From the NCBI RefSeq assembly GCF_020404405.1, contig NZ_JAIZDA010000005.1, positions 62,001 through 126,000 on the forward strand: DNA of 64,000 nucleotides. Direction: 5' to 3'. The translations under genes and the position numbers were made by a program. The number at the start of each line of letters is the position of its first letter. The first letter of the stretch is position 1. Positions 9,492 through 18,222 of the stretch are shown here, piece after piece. This DNA is from Novosphingobium sp. FKTRR1. Lineage in GTDB: Bacteria > Pseudomonadota > Alphaproteobacteria > Sphingomonadales > Sphingomonadaceae. The notes under the pieces are model-generated. The model worked only from the letters and a program-made list of their open reading frames with translations. It was not told the DNA's origin and made no database searches.

Positions 9492-9826
9492 AGCTGTCGC
9501 CATTGGCCATCCTGTTCATCGCGATCGTCGCCGAAGTGATCGGCACCACCGCGCTAAAGCAATCCGCTGGGTTCACCCGCCCAATTCCGCTGGTGGTAAC
9601 CGCGCTCAGCTATGCGCTGGCGTTCTACTTCCTGTCGCTGACGCTTGAGCGCATTCCGACCGGCGTTGCCTATGCCATCTGGTCGGGCGTAGGGATCGTA
9701 TTGATCACCGCACTGGCGTGGCTGGTCCATGGCCAGAAGCTTGATCAGCCCGCACTGATCGGCATCGGACTGATCATCGCCGGGGTGGCCGTGCTCAACC
9801 TGTTTTCGAAATCCGGCGCGGCCTGA
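9488..9826 (+). CDS. small multidrug resistance (SMR) family transporter
   Basis: A 112-residue protein with four transmembrane helices. It has the essential membrane glutamate (Glu16 in [14 protein letters not shown]), the WSGVGIVLI turn of helix 3 and a [10 protein letters not shown]-terminal helix, all typical of EmrE/SugE-type pumps. These exchange protons for quaternary ammonium compounds or guanidinium. The ATG overlaps the oxyR stop codon (ATGA), so the two are translationally coupled and the pump may be expressed with OxyR. Confidence 0.9.
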   Translation: MKLSPLAILFIAIVAEVIGTTALKQSAGFTRPIPLVVTALSYALAFYFLSLTLERIPTGVAYAIWSGVGIVLITALAWLVHGQKLDQPALIGIGLIIAGVAVLNLFSKSGAA

Positions 9827-9843
9827 TCCTGATCGCAGCCGTT

Positions 9844-10437
9844 TCAATCCATGTGCTTGAGGCCGACCCGCAGATAGTCCCAGCCGGTGATGCAAGTCAG
9901 CACCGCCGCGCCCCACAGCGTGAACAGGCCGATGGTGTGCGGTACGTTGGCATCGATCCCGCCGAGGTTCACGATCCAACCGGGCGTCGCATTGCCAAGG
10001 ATGAGCGCGCCGAGCGAGATCATCTGGAAGGTGGTTTTCCACTTGGCCAGCCGTGATACCGGCACCGATACCTGCAATCCGCCCAGAAACTCGCGCAAGC
10101 CCGACACCGCGATCTCGCGCACAAGGATGACCAGTCCGGCCACCACGTGCAGATCACCGACATAAGGCCCGGTCAGCACGCCTTGCGCGGTCAGCACCAG
10201 AATCACCGCCGCGATCATGATCTTGTCGGCAATCGGATCGAGGAACACGCCGAGTTTGCTCACCGTGCCTTGCGCGCGCGCGACATAACCGTCGAAATAA
10301 TCGGTCAGTCCCATCAGGCAATAAAGCGCGAAGGCCACGCCATAGGCGAACGGATAGCCGGGCCACCACAGCAGCGCGGCCAGAACCGGCACGGCGAAGA
10401 TCCGCGAGAGCGTGAGCAAGTTGGGCAAAGTCAGCAT
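9844..10437 (-). CDS. pgsA: CDP-diacylglycerol-glycerol-3-phosphate 3-phosphatidyltransferase
   Basis: This integral membrane enzyme makes phosphatidylglycerol phosphate, the committed step to PG and cardiolipin. The CDP-alcohol phosphatidyltransferase signature is complete (DYFDGYVARAQGTVSKLGVF, followed by LDPIADK), with the D-G-AR-G-D-D residues in register. The N-terminal LPNLLTLSRIFAVP helix is typical. I chose the ATG at 10437 (MLTLPNLL, about 197 aa); a TTG at 10473 would add 12 residues. Its divergent neighbour is an LplT-like lipid transporter, giving a small membrane-lipid block. Confidence 0.94.
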   Translation of the reverse strand: MLTLPNLLTLSRIFAVPVLAALLWWPGYPFAYGVAFALYCLMGLTDYFDGYVARAQGTVSKLGVFLDPIADKIMIAAVILVLTAQGVLTGPYVGDLHVVAGLVILVREIAVSGLREFLGGLQVSVPVSRLAKWKTTFQMISLGALILGNATPGWIVNLGGIDANVPHTIGLFTLWGAAVLTCITGWDYLRVGLKHMD

Positions 10438-10582
10438 CAGCCCAAGCGTAACGCCGGAATGCGGCAAGTTCAAATCGGCAGTTGCAGCGCCGGCGCCCGG
10501 TTGTCGCTTTGGTCTTGTGCGCGCAACGGCGCGGCACGTCCCCCCTTGCCCGCTTCGCCCACCACGCTAAGGGTCGGGCGCA

Positions 10583-12004
10583 ATGAGGATGCCGGACACC
10601 GGAATGACCACGACCACACACCTGATCCATCAACGCCGGTTCTTGCCGCTGTTCGTCACCCAGTTGCTGGGCGCTTTCAACGACAACCTCTACAAGAACG
10701 CCATGGTGCTGTTCGTGGTGTACAGCATCTACAACTCCGAAGCGCAGGAAGGCCGGTTTTCCGCCATCGCCTCCGCGGCGTTCATCATCCCGTTCGTGGT
10801 GTTCTCGGCGTTGTCGGGCCAGTTGGCCGACTTGCGCGACAAGGCGCGGATCATCCGCATCGTCAAGACTTGCGAGATCGGCATCATGCTGGTGGGCGCC
10901 TGCGGCCTGCTGCTGGCGTGGCGGCGGGTCGAGGTGGATGCCGTAGCCATCCCGCTGATGCTCGCCGCGCTGTTCGCGATGGGGCTGCATTCCACCTTCT
11001 TCGGGCCGATCAAGTACGCCATCCTGCCCCAGCACCTGCAGGAAGACGAAGTGCTGGCGGGCACCGGACTGGTCGAGGCGGGCACTTACATCGCCATTCT
11101 GGCCGGAACGATCGTGGCAGGCTGGATTCCTGTCGAAGCCGCTGCGGTAGTGGTCGTGCTGACCGCGCTGGTCGGCTTTGTCGCCGGACGGCAAGTGCCA
11201 CCGGCTCCGCCTTCGGAATGCGGGCGCGCCCTTGAATTCCCGCTGCTGCGACCCGTGTTCGCACGCATTTCCAGCCCGGTCGCACGGACCTTGATCTTCG
11301 TACCGGTGTTCCTGGCCGATCAGGGCTGGTCGGCTTGGCGGCTCGTGAGCAACACCATGCGTTTCCGCCCGGTGTTCCTCGCGATCATGGCGATCAGCTT
11401 CTTCTGGACCGTCGGCGCGGTACTGTTCATCCAGTTCCCGCCGCTGGCCAAGAACGTGCTGGGCGCCAGCAAGGAAGTGGCCAGCCTGTTCCTCGTGGTG
11501 TTCTCGATCGGCATCGCGATCGGTTCGGTCCTGATCAACCGGCTGCTGAAGGGCAAAGTTTCAGCGCGCTATTCCCCTGCCAGCGTCATCGTGATGGGCC
11601 TGTTCGTCGTGGCGTTCCACTTGGTGTGCAAGGCGTGGGTGCTTCCGACCGACCGTGTGCTGATGGGTGCTGCGACATTTATCGGTCATCCGCTCGCGGT
11701 GCCATTGCTGCTCAGCCTGCTGGGCATCGCCATTTCGGGCGGCATGTTCGTGGTCCCGCTCTATGCGTTTCTGACCACCATCGTCGACAAGTCGGAAACC
11801 GCGCGCACGATTGCGGCCAACAACATCGTCAATTCGGCCGCAATGGCGCTGGGTTCGGCGCTGGCGGTCACCCTGAGCAGGTGGCACGTGTCGATCGTCA
11901 ACCAGGTGCTGCTAAGCGGCGCGATGTGTCTGGTTTCAGCGCTGCTCGGCTACCTGCTCTATCGCGCCGAACGGCACCACGAACTCAGCATCCACCACGG
12001 TTGA
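10583..12004 (+). CDS. MFS transporter, LplT-like lysophospholipid flippase candidate
   Basis: The 473-residue protein has about 12 hydrophobic segments. Its N-terminus (PLFVTQLLGAFNDNLYKNA) and the FFGPIKYAILPQHLQEDEVL loop match the MFS half of Aas/LplT proteins, which flip lysophospholipids inward for re-acylation. The acyltransferase and ligase domains fused to this transporter in many proteobacteria are absent, so a partner enzyme would be encoded elsewhere. The ATG at 10583 has AAGGG upstream. The divergent position to pgsA supports a phospholipid role, but the substrate is inferred. Confidence 0.8.
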   Translation: MRMPDTGMTTTTHLIHQRRFLPLFVTQLLGAFNDNLYKNAMVLFVVYSIYNSEAQEGRFSAIASAAFIIPFVVFSALSGQLADLRDKARIIRIVKTCEIGIMLVGACGLLLAWRRVEVDAVAIPLMLAALFAMGLHSTFFGPIKYAILPQHLQEDEVLAGTGLVEAGTYIAILAGTIVAGWIPVEAAAVVVVLTALVGFVAGRQVPPAPPSECGRALEFPLLRPVFARISSPVARTLIFVPVFLADQGWSAWRLVSNTMRFRPVFLAIMAISFFWTVGAVLFIQFPPLAKNVLGASKEVASLFLVVFSIGIAIGSVLINRLLKGKVSARYSPASVIVMGLFVVAFHLVCKAWVLPTDRVLMGAATFIGHPLAVPLLLSLLGIAISGGMFVVPLYAFLTTIVDKSETARTIAANNIVNSAAMALGSALAVTLSRWHVSIVNQVLLSGAMCLVSALLGYLLYRAERHHELSIHHG

Positions 12005-12020
12005 CGCGGGTACCAGCCGA

Positions 12021-12305
12021 TCAGGCGATGAACGCCATCAGCGCGACAAAGCAAGCGCAATAGGCGAGCAGAAAGTCTTTCGCATCCTGCAAGGTCAGAC
12101 GCTGCCAGTCGACCGGATCGGAACGCAGTTTCCTGCGTTCGATGGCGGCTGCGACTTCCGGCTCAAGAACCGGCAGCGGAGCGCGCACGTGGGCGGGCAG
12201 CTTGGCGCGAAACGGGTGGCGCGGGCCGGACTTGCGGCAACCGAACGCTGCAACCTTGCCGGATGCGGCTGGAACTGCAGAGGAAGAGATCGAGCGAAAA
12301 TCCAT
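12021..12305 (-). CDS. small membrane-anchored hypothetical protein
   Basis: A 94-residue protein I do not recognise. It has a basic, disordered N-terminal half (GKVAAFGCRKSGPRHPFRAK) and a single hydrophobic C-terminal segment (FLLAYCACFVALMAFIA), so it is probably a tail-anchored inner-membrane protein. It converges with the LplT-like gene, 16 bases apart. A CtrA-like motif lies just before its start codon. Confidence 0.55.
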   Translation of the reverse strand: MDFRSISSSAVPAASGKVAAFGCRKSGPRHPFRAKLPAHVRAPLPVLEPEVAAAIERRKLRSDPVDWQRLTLQDAKDFLLAYCACFVALMAFIA

Positions 12306-12315
12306 CTCGATCCTG

Positions 12316-12330
12316 TTAACGATTTGTTTA
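12316..12330 (-). promoter_or_regulatory. CtrA-like box TTAA-N7-TTTA
   Basis: The sequence TTAACGATTTGTTTA lies 11 bases before the ATG of the small membrane protein. It matches the CtrA consensus TTAA-N7-TTAA except for one base. The match is short, so chance occurrence is possible. Confidence 0.3.
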
Positions 12331-12464
12331 CCATTATGACAGGCTGCAAAGCCCGGTTTCGGCGCACAGTTCCGCGCTGGGACAAGTAAGCGGTTGCCTC
12401 GATTTTGGTTCGGAAATTACCCCGGACAATCAACGTGGGTTATGGCCACTGCTCCAGCGAAAGT

Positions 12465-12911
12465 TCAGACCGGGCCCCCCGCCATGTCCAGAATCAGCGC
12501 CCATTCGTCGGGCCGCACCGCGCCGACCGACAGGCGCGACAGGCGAATCAGGTCCATCTGCGCCAACGCCTCGGTCGCCTTGATTTCCGCCAGCGTGACC
12601 GGCCGCAACAGCTTTGCCACCGGCTTGACCTTTACCGCCGCCCATTTGCCCTCGGGGTCGGTCGGGTCGATCAGGCCGGGCACGCTGATGGTCGCCACCG
12701 CCACCACCGCCTTGCCGATGTTGGAATGATAGAAGAACGCCAGGTCGCCCGCCGCCATCGACCGCAAGTTGCGCGCGGCCAGATGGTTGCGCACCCCGTC
12801 CCAAGTGCCCTCACCCTCGGCCACCAGATCGTCATAGCTGTAGACATCGGGTTCGGACTTCATCAGCCACAACTGGCGCCCGGCCACATCCATCACGTCG
12901 ATTTTGCTCAT
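12465..12911 (-). CDS. EVE domain protein (thymocyte nuclear protein 1-like)
   Basis: The 148-residue protein is essentially one EVE/PUA-like domain. The diagnostic WLMKSEPDVYSYDDL opening is at about residues 15-29, followed by TWDGVRNHLAARNLRSM and GDLAFFYHSN. EVE domains bind modified bases in DNA or RNA. No restriction gene lies nearby, so a housekeeping role is more likely than phage defence. The start at 12911 has GAGGGA upstream. Strongly conserved family; cytoplasmic. Confidence 0.92.
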   Translation of the reverse strand: MSKIDVMDVAGRQLWLMKSEPDVYSYDDLVAEGEGTWDGVRNHLAARNLRSMAAGDLAFFYHSNIGKAVVAVATISVPGLIDPTDPEGKWAAVKVKPVAKLLRPVTLAEIKATEALAQMDLIRLSRLSVGAVRPDEWALILDMAGGPV

Positions 12912-13000
12912 GAATCCCTCGGCAAATGGCGCTAAGGCCGGTTCTGCAAACGCCTTTGCGGCGCAATCTCCCCCGGTGCAATACCCCTCGCAGGAACCTT

Positions 13001-13939
13001 ATGCCCTCAACCTCCTTGCCGGTGCTCTCGCTCGCCAGTGATCCTGCCACGCTGGCCGAAGACCTTGGCCGCAGCTTCAGCACTTTTGGCTTCGCGATGG
13101 TGCGCGACCACGGGCTCGACCCCGCGCTGGTGGCGCGCGCGTGGGAATTGACGCAGGCGTTCTTCGCCTTGCCAGATGCGGAAAAGCGCGGCTACCACAT
13201 GCCCGGACAAGGCGGCGCGCGTGGTTATACCCCGTTCCGCACCGAAATCGCCAAGGGCGCCAAAGTCAGCGATCTCAAGGAGTTCTGGCACATCGGGCGC
13301 GAGCTGCCGGCAGGGCATCCGCTACTGGGGCCTTCAATGCCGGCCAACATCTGGCCCGATCTGCCCGCCGACTTCCGCGCGACTTTCACCGCGCTTTATG
13401 CCGAATTCGAACGGGTTGGTGCCATGCTGCTGGCGCGCATCGCGGTGTGGCTGGGCCTGCCGCAAGACTGGTTCGCTCCCGCCATCGCTGACGGTAATTC
13501 GGTGCTGCGGCTGCTGCACTATCCGCCCGTGCCCGATGCAGACGACGGCGCGATCCGGGCAGGAGCGCACGAGGACATCAACCTGATCACCTTGCTGCTT
13601 GGTGCCGAGGAAGCCGGGCTCGAACTGCTGACCCGCGAAGGGGAATGGCTGGAACTGGCCCCGCCCGAAGGCGCGCTGGTGATCAACATCGGCGACATGC
13701 TGCAACGCCTGACCAACCACGTACTGCCATCGACCACCCACCGGGTCCGCAACCCTCGCGGCGAACGCGCCGGTTTCAGCCGCTATTCGATGCCGTACTT
13801 CCTGCATTTGCGCAGCGATTTCCGCATCGAGACGCTGCCCGGCTGCATCACTCCGGACAACCCCGATCGCTATCCGGCAGCGATCACCGCCGACGATTAC
13901 TTGCAGGAACGGTTGCGCGAGATCGGCCTGAGGGCCTGA
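13001..13939 (+). CDS. 2OG-Fe(II) dioxygenase, isopenicillin N synthase-like
   Basis: The 312-residue soluble protein has an N-terminal DIOX_N domain and a C-terminal double-stranded beta-helix. The metal ligands His190 and Asp192 (AHEDINLITLL) and His247 (TTHRV) are present, as are the cosubstrate-binding Arg261 and Ser263 (RYSMPYF). It should be an active mononuclear iron oxygenase, but the substrate cannot be told; relatives include ethylene-forming and plant-hormone-like enzymes. Start ATG 13001 has AGGAA upstream. The gene stands alone between the EVE gene and a converging crotonase. Confidence 0.87.
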   Translation: MPSTSLPVLSLASDPATLAEDLGRSFSTFGFAMVRDHGLDPALVARAWELTQAFFALPDAEKRGYHMPGQGGARGYTPFRTEIAKGAKVSDLKEFWHIGRELPAGHPLLGPSMPANIWPDLPADFRATFTALYAEFERVGAMLLARIAVWLGLPQDWFAPAIADGNSVLRLLHYPPVPDADDGAIRAGAHEDINLITLLLGAEEAGLELLTREGEWLELAPPEGALVINIGDMLQRLTNHVLPSTTHRVRNPRGERAGFSRYSMPYFLHLRSDFRIETLPGCITPDNPDRYPAAITADDYLQERLREIGLRA

Positions 13940-13948
13940 TCCGGCCGA

Positions 13949-14695
13949 TCAGAACGAAGGAGGGCGCCGCGCAGCAAAGGCGGCCAGCCCTTCGGCGAAG
14001 TCAGCCCCGGCAAAGGCCGCCTCGAACGCGTGATCGAACGCCGGGTGGTGTCCGGCGGCGCCGTGGCGCACCATCGCCTTCAGGCTGGCCACGCTCGACG
14101 GCGCATTGGCGATGATCTGGCAGGCAAGGTCGTGTGTGGCAGCGGCTGCATCGTCGGCCACAAGCTCGACCAGCCCGATGCGCGCCGCTTCGTCCGCATC
14201 GACCCGCCCTGCGCCGTATAGCAGCCGCGCGGCCTGTCCCGGTCCGACCAGCGCGACCAGACGCGCAACGTCCTCCTGCGGGTAGGTGATGCCAAGTTTT
14301 GCCGGGGTGATCGCCAGCACCGCACGCGGCCCGGCAATGCGAATGTCGCAAGCGAGCGCCAATGCTACGCCTGCACCAAAGCAATCGCCCTCGATCTGCG
14401 CCAATGTGGCGATCGGCAGCGCGGCCAGCGGTTCGAGCGCGGCGCGCATCGCCTGCCGGAAGGATTCGCGTTCGTGCGGGTGTTCAGCCAGTCGCGCGAT
14501 CTGGCGCAAATTCGACCCGGCGCAAAAACCACCTTCGGCGGTTCCGCACACGATCAGCGCACGCGCGCCCGACCACGCCACACGCGCCACCGCATCGGCC
14601 AGCGCCGCCCAACCGGCCATGTCGAGCGCATTGCGCGTTGCCGCAGAAGCAAGCGTGATACGCGCCAGCGCGCCGTCAAAGCTGAGATCGATCAA
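13949..14695 (-). CDS. enoyl-CoA hydratase/isomerase (crotonase) family protein
   Basis: About 248 residues with the crotonase core: GGFCAGSNLRQI forms the first oxyanion loop and GDCFGAGVALALACDIRIAG the second, followed by AKLGITYPQEDVARLVALVG. It acts on acyl-CoA thioesters; the exact substrate is unknown. I placed the start at the TTG 14695, with GGGAG upstream. A longer open frame continues upstream but reads through the tRNA-Ala gene and cannot be coding. It converges with the oxygenase gene, 9 bases apart. Confidence 0.85.
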   Translation of the reverse strand: MIDLSFDGALARITLASAATRNALDMAGWAALADAVARVAWSGARALIVCGTAEGGFCAGSNLRQIARLAEHPHERESFRQAMRAALEPLAALPIATLAQIEGDCFGAGVALALACDIRIAGPRAVLAITPAKLGITYPQEDVARLVALVGPGQAARLLYGAGRVDADEAARIGLVELVADDAAAATHDLACQIIANAPSSVASLKAMVRHGAAGHHPAFDHAFEAAFAGADFAEGLAAFAARRPPSF

Positions 14696-14756
14696 GGAAA
14701 GTCTCCCACCCTGCAAGGGCTCTGAAAGCAAGCTGGCGGGGGAGAGAGATGGAAAC

Positions 14757-14832
14757 TGGTGGAGCCTAGCGGGATCGAACCGCTGACCTCCTGCATGCCA
14801 TGCAGGCGCTCTCCCAGCTGAGCTAAGGCCCC
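14757..14832 (-). tRNA. tRNA-Ala (anticodon GGC)
   Basis: A 76-base cloverleaf read on the minus strand. The acceptor stem pairs GGGGCCT with AGGCTCC including one G-U, the anticodon stem is CCTGC/GCAGG with the loop ATGGCAT, and the T-arm is GCGGTTCGATCCCGC. The 3' CCA is encoded. The G-U pair G3-U70 is the universal alanine identity element. It reads GCC and GCU codons. Confidence 0.97.
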
Positions 14833-14998
14833 ACTCTGTTTCCGACGGTGCCCTGGGAGGCGACCGTTTCCGGCGGTGTCCGCCGCCGGGAGCCGGGCCA
14901 TTATGCGAGGCCCGCACCGCTGGCAAGACAAAAAATCTGCCCCGTCCAATTTTTCCGCGAGGCCCGACCGAAACCGGCCGGGCCCGCGCAAAACGGCA

Positions 14999-15316
14999 TC
15001 AGACTTCTTCGTCCTCGCCGTCATGACCGGGCACGCCCAGATCATCGTCGCCGCCAAGGTCGACATCGTTGTCGGGCGAATCGCCGTCATCATCGATGTC
15101 CAGATCCTCGTCCGCCAGATCCACGTCAGGATCGGCGACAACCTTTTCCTTCTGGATCTCTTCATACGGGATCGGCTGCTTCGACTTCAGCACGGGCTCG
15201 GGAATCCAAGCGTACTTGCACTCGACGCAGGTGACCGGATCGGAGTTGCCGAGATCGTAAAAGCGCGTGCCGCACTTCGGGCAGCTGTGCTTGGCGCCCC
15301 ATTCAGGCTTGACCAT
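14999..15316 (-). CDS. TIGR02300 family (FYDLN acid) protein
   Basis: A 105-residue protein with an N-terminal zinc ribbon (CPKCGTRFYDLG, then CVECKYAWIP) and an extremely acidic C-terminal half rich in Asp. The FYDLG/FYDLN motif after the first Cys pair defines TIGR02300, a family confined largely to alphaproteobacteria, with no established function. It lies between tRNA-Ala and the divergent aroA-cmk operon, a position I recall in related genomes. Confidence 0.92.
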   Translation of the reverse strand: MVKPEWGAKHSCPKCGTRFYDLGNSDPVTCVECKYAWIPEPVLKSKQPIPYEEIQKEKVVADPDVDLADEDLDIDDDGDSPDNDVDLGGDDDLGVPGHDGEDEEV

Positions 15317-15541
15317 GAATATTCCTCAAGTCTGGCCCGACCGACCGGGACGGCCGACGGGCGCGAAAATCGCAGAAAGTTGATGGTGCCGCACCCCGAC
15401 GAAATCAAGGAAGGCGTGGAATCAACCGAAGGCGCGCGCCTTGCCATAGGCGCACGGCGCTGTCAAAAGCCGCGCGCTTTTAGCTGCCTTACCCCATGAC
15501 CCTTCTTGCTCATCGCAACCGATCAGAAAGTACCCGGACCC

Positions 15542-16903
15542 TTGTCGTCACATGCAACCGCAACCGCCCGCCCGCGCCGCTTCGTTGCCACCGGGCCGCT
15601 GATCGGCCGCATTCGCGTACCCGGCGACAAGTCGATCAGCCACCGCTCGATCATGCTCGGCGCGCTGGCGGTCGGCACCACCCGTGTGACGGGGCTGCTT
15701 GAAGGAGAGGACGTGCTGGCCACCGCCGCCGCGATGCGGGCCATGGGCGCCACGATCGAGCGCCACGACAGCGGGGAATGGGCGATCGAGGGCGTCGGCG
15801 TCGGTGGACTGCTGCAACCGGCGGGCGCGCTCGACATGGGCAATTCGGGCACTTCCACGCGCCTGCTGATGGGATTGGTCGCCAGCCACCCGATCACCGC
15901 CTGCTTCACCGGCGATGCCAGCCTGTCGAAGCGCCCGATGGGGCGGGTGATCGAGCCATTGTCGCAAGTCGGCGCGCAATTCACCGCCTATCCCGGCGGG
16001 CGGTTGCCGTTGATCGTTACCGGTGCCGCCGTGCCAGTGCCGATCAGCTACCGCCTGCCGGTCGCCTCGGCTCAGGTGAAAAGCGCGGTATTGCTGGCCG
16101 GACTCAACACGCCGGGTACCACCACCGTGATCGAGCCGGTGCCCACGCGTGATCATTCCGAACGCATGTTGCGCGGCTTTGGCGCGGACCTGAGCGTCGA
16201 AATCGACACCGATGGCGCCCGCGTTATCCGCCTGAACGGCCGTGCTGAGCTGCGCCCGCAAGTGATCGAGGTGCCGGGCGATCCCTCGTCCGCCGCGTTC
16301 TTCGTCGTGGCGGCGCTGCTGGTACCGGGATCGGACCTGGTGGTCGAGAACGTCGGGCTCAACCCCACGCGCGCGGCGCTGTTCGACGTGCTGCGGCTGA
16401 TGGGTGGGCAGATCGTGGAGCTGAACCGGCGCGAAGTCGGCGGCGAGCCGGTGGCCGACCTGCATGTGCGCCACTCCGCGCTGACCGGGATAGAAGTCGA
16501 TCCAGCGGTTGTGCCGAGCATGGTCGACGAGTTTCCGGTGCTGTTCGTCGCCGCCGCGCTCGCCTCGGGCCGCACCGTCACCCGCGGTCTTGAAGAATTG
16601 CGCGTCAAGGAGTCCGACCGGATCAGCGCGATGCGCGCCGCGCTCGAGCTTGCCGGTGCGCGCGTGACCGAGACCGAGGACGGCCTGATCATCGATGGCA
16701 CCTGCGGCGATCTGCTGCGCGGGGCCAACAATGCGCCGGTCACGACCCACCTCGACCACCGCATCGCGATGAGCATGGCGGTGGCCGGGCTGGCCAGTCG
16801 CGGCGGGGTCGAAGTGGACGACACGCGCCCCATCGCCACCAGCTTTCCGGTGTTCGAGACGCTGCTGGAACAGCTTGGCGCCATCGCCGGGCCGAACGCG
16901 TGA
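15542..16903 (+). CDS. aroA: 3-phosphoshikimate 1-carboxyvinyltransferase (EPSP synthase), class II-like
   Basis: This enzyme makes EPSP from shikimate-3-phosphate and PEP, the sixth step of the shikimate pathway. Seen motifs: [53 protein letters not shown] and LRVKESDRI. The pattern resembles class II (Agrobacterium CP4-type) enzymes. The residue matching CP4 Ala100 is Gly (in [11 protein letters not shown]). The start is uncertain because no in-frame ATG is available; I favour TTG 15542 (MSSHATAT), and TTG 15506 is the alternative. It overlaps cmk by four bases. Confidence 0.95.
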   Translation: MSSHATATARPRRFVATGPLIGRIRVPGDKSISHRSIMLGALAVGTTRVTGLLEGEDVLATAAAMRAMGATIERHDSGEWAIEGVGVGGLLQPAGALDMGNSGTSTRLLMGLVASHPITACFTGDASLSKRPMGRVIEPLSQVGAQFTAYPGGRLPLIVTGAAVPVPISYRLPVASAQVKSAVLLAGLNTPGTTTVIEPVPTRDHSERMLRGFGADLSVEIDTDGARVIRLNGRAELRPQVIEVPGDPSSAAFFVVAALLVPGSDLVVENVGLNPTRAALFDVLRLMGGQIVELNRREVGGEPVADLHVRHSALTGIEVDPAVVPSMVDEFPVLFVAAALASGRTVTRGLEELRVKESDRISAMRAALELAGARVTETEDGLIIDGTCGDLLRGANNAPVTTHLDHRIAMSMAVAGLASRGGVEVDDTRPIATSFPVFETLLEQLGAIAGPNA

Positions 16904-17532
16904 TCATCGCCGTCGATGGCCCGACCGCTTCGGGCAAAGGCACCATCGCACGCGCGCTGGCCGCGCATTTCGGCGTGCCACACCTTGATACCGGGCTGCT
17001 TTACCGCGCGGTCGGGTTTGCAGTGGCACAGGCCTGCGGCAATCCCGATGACCCGGCCGATGCAGTTGCCGCAACCGGTTTTGCCGACAGCCTGCTTGAT
17101 GATCCGGCACTGCGGTCGGAAAGCTGCGGCGGGCTGGCCAGCCGGGTATCGGTGCACCCCGAAGTGCGCGCCGCGTTGCTCGACCGCCAACGCGCTTTTG
17201 CCACGCAACCGGGCGGCGCAGTGCTGGACGGGCGCGACATCGGCACCGTCATCGCCCCGCAGGCGCAGGCCAAGCTGTTCGTCACCGCCAGCGTCGCGGC
17301 CCGCGCGCTGCGTCGTCATGCCGAAATGCGCGGGCGTGGCGAAGATGTGACGCGCGCGGCGATCGAGGCAGACCTAGCCGCTCGCGATGCCCGCGATGCA
17401 GCCCGCGCCACCGCGCCTTTGTGTCAGGCCCCGGACGCGGTTCTGCTCGACACCTCGGACCTGTCGCTGGATGCGGCGGTCGATGCGGCAATCGCGCTTG
17501 TCGAAGCGCGCCTTGCCGCGCATCACGCTTAG
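16900..17532 (+). CDS. cmk: cytidylate kinase
   Basis: The 210-residue protein phosphorylates CMP and dCMP. The P-loop GPTASGKGT is at residues 7-15, followed by [11 protein letters not shown] and the [13 protein letters not shown] motif with the NMP-binding residues. It starts with GTG overlapping the aroA stop codon, so the pair is translationally coupled. In many proteobacteria rpsA follows cmk; here it does not, and a PilZ protein comes next. Confidence 0.96.
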   Translation: MIIAVDGPTASGKGTIARALAAHFGVPHLDTGLLYRAVGFAVAQACGNPDDPADAVAATGFADSLLDDPALRSESCGGLASRVSVHPEVRAALLDRQRAFATQPGGAVLDGRDIGTVIAPQAQAKLFVTASVAARALRRHAEMRGRGEDVTRAAIEADLAARDARDAARATAPLCQAPDAVLLDTSDLSLDAAVDAAIALVEARLAAHHA

Positions 17533-17625
17533 GCACAAACGCGTAAGGCCCGCAGAAAGCCCTGAAAAGGGCCGCATGTTAACCGTCCTCCACTGGCGAA
17601 GCGACTGCCAGCGGAAGGCCCGAAC

Positions 17626-18072
17626 ATGCGGACACAAAGCCCCGAACCCCAGCCTGCAGGCTCGTTTCACGGCATCGCCGATGGTGCGCGCCGGGCGCCA
17701 CGCGTCGGCGTGGAACTGCCGGTGAGGGGCAAGGCGGGGCTGATGCGGTCAACCTTTCTGCTGACCGATCTGACCCCCCAGGGCGCGCGGATCGGGGGCA
17801 TCGGCATCCAACGGGTGGGCGAGCCGATCACCCTGCTCCTGCCCGGCGCGGCGCGCCCGACCATCGCGTTCGTGATCTGGGCGAATCCCAGCACCGCCGG
17901 GCTGGAATTTCTCGATCCGCTCGATGAAGAGCTGTTTGCCTCGCTCGTTGCCGATTACGCGATCGGGCAAGCGCCACTTTTGCGACAGGAAGCAGCCCCG
18001 GTTCAGCCTGCGCACAGGCTGCGCGAGGTAGTGGAGCCGATCCCGAAGCAGGCCCAGCGGTTCGCCGCCTGA
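17626..18072 (+). CDS. PilZ domain protein
   Basis: A 148-residue soluble protein with a PilZ-like core: RRAPRVGVELPV near the N-terminus carries basic residues resembling the RxxxR c-di-GMP-binding motif, and LTDLTPQGARIGG corresponds to the second (D/NxSxxG) motif. The spacing is degenerate, so nucleotide binding is likely but not certain. It lies 93 bases after cmk on the same strand. The C-terminal 35 residues look disordered. Confidence 0.65.
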   Translation: MRTQSPEPQPAGSFHGIADGARRAPRVGVELPVRGKAGLMRSTFLLTDLTPQGARIGGIGIQRVGEPITLLLPGAARPTIAFVIWANPSTAGLEFLDPLDEELFASLVADYAIGQAPLLRQEAAPVQPAHRLREVVEPIPKQAQRFAA

Positions 18073-18101
18073 GCGCTGCGCCCCGTCGTCAGGAGGCAAC
18101 A

Positions 18102-18200
18102 ATGGACTTTACCGCGCGCCATCCGCAGCGTAACGGCGAGGCGCCGCGGATCGGACGCGCTTGCGCAGCCGGTCATCGCCCAGAAATTGCGAAGACCTGA
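18102..18200 (+). CDS. possible 32-aa leader peptide
   Basis: A short frame with a very good ribosome site (AGGAGG, five bases before the ATG) that ends 22 bases before the likely start of the acyltransferase gene and in another frame. The product is basic and unremarkable. The acyltransferase itself has a poor initiation region, so the short frame may couple or regulate its translation. It could also be chance. Confidence 0.35.
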   Translation: MDFTARHPQRNGEAPRIGRACAAGHRPEIAKT

Positions 18201-18222
18201 CCTTGCACAAAGCTGCGCTGGC

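Noticed and set aside
12465..12911. EVE protein as part of a restriction or defence island
   Set aside because: Its neighbours are ordinary metabolic genes and no nuclease, methylase or helicase gene is nearby.
14696..14926. Upstream extension of the crotonase gene
   Set aside because: It translates through the tRNA-Ala gene, so translation must begin downstream of it.
15542..16903. Glyphosate-tolerant EPSP synthase
   Set aside because: Although class II-like, the residue equivalent to Ala100 of the CP4 enzyme is Gly, so tolerance cannot be claimed from sequence.
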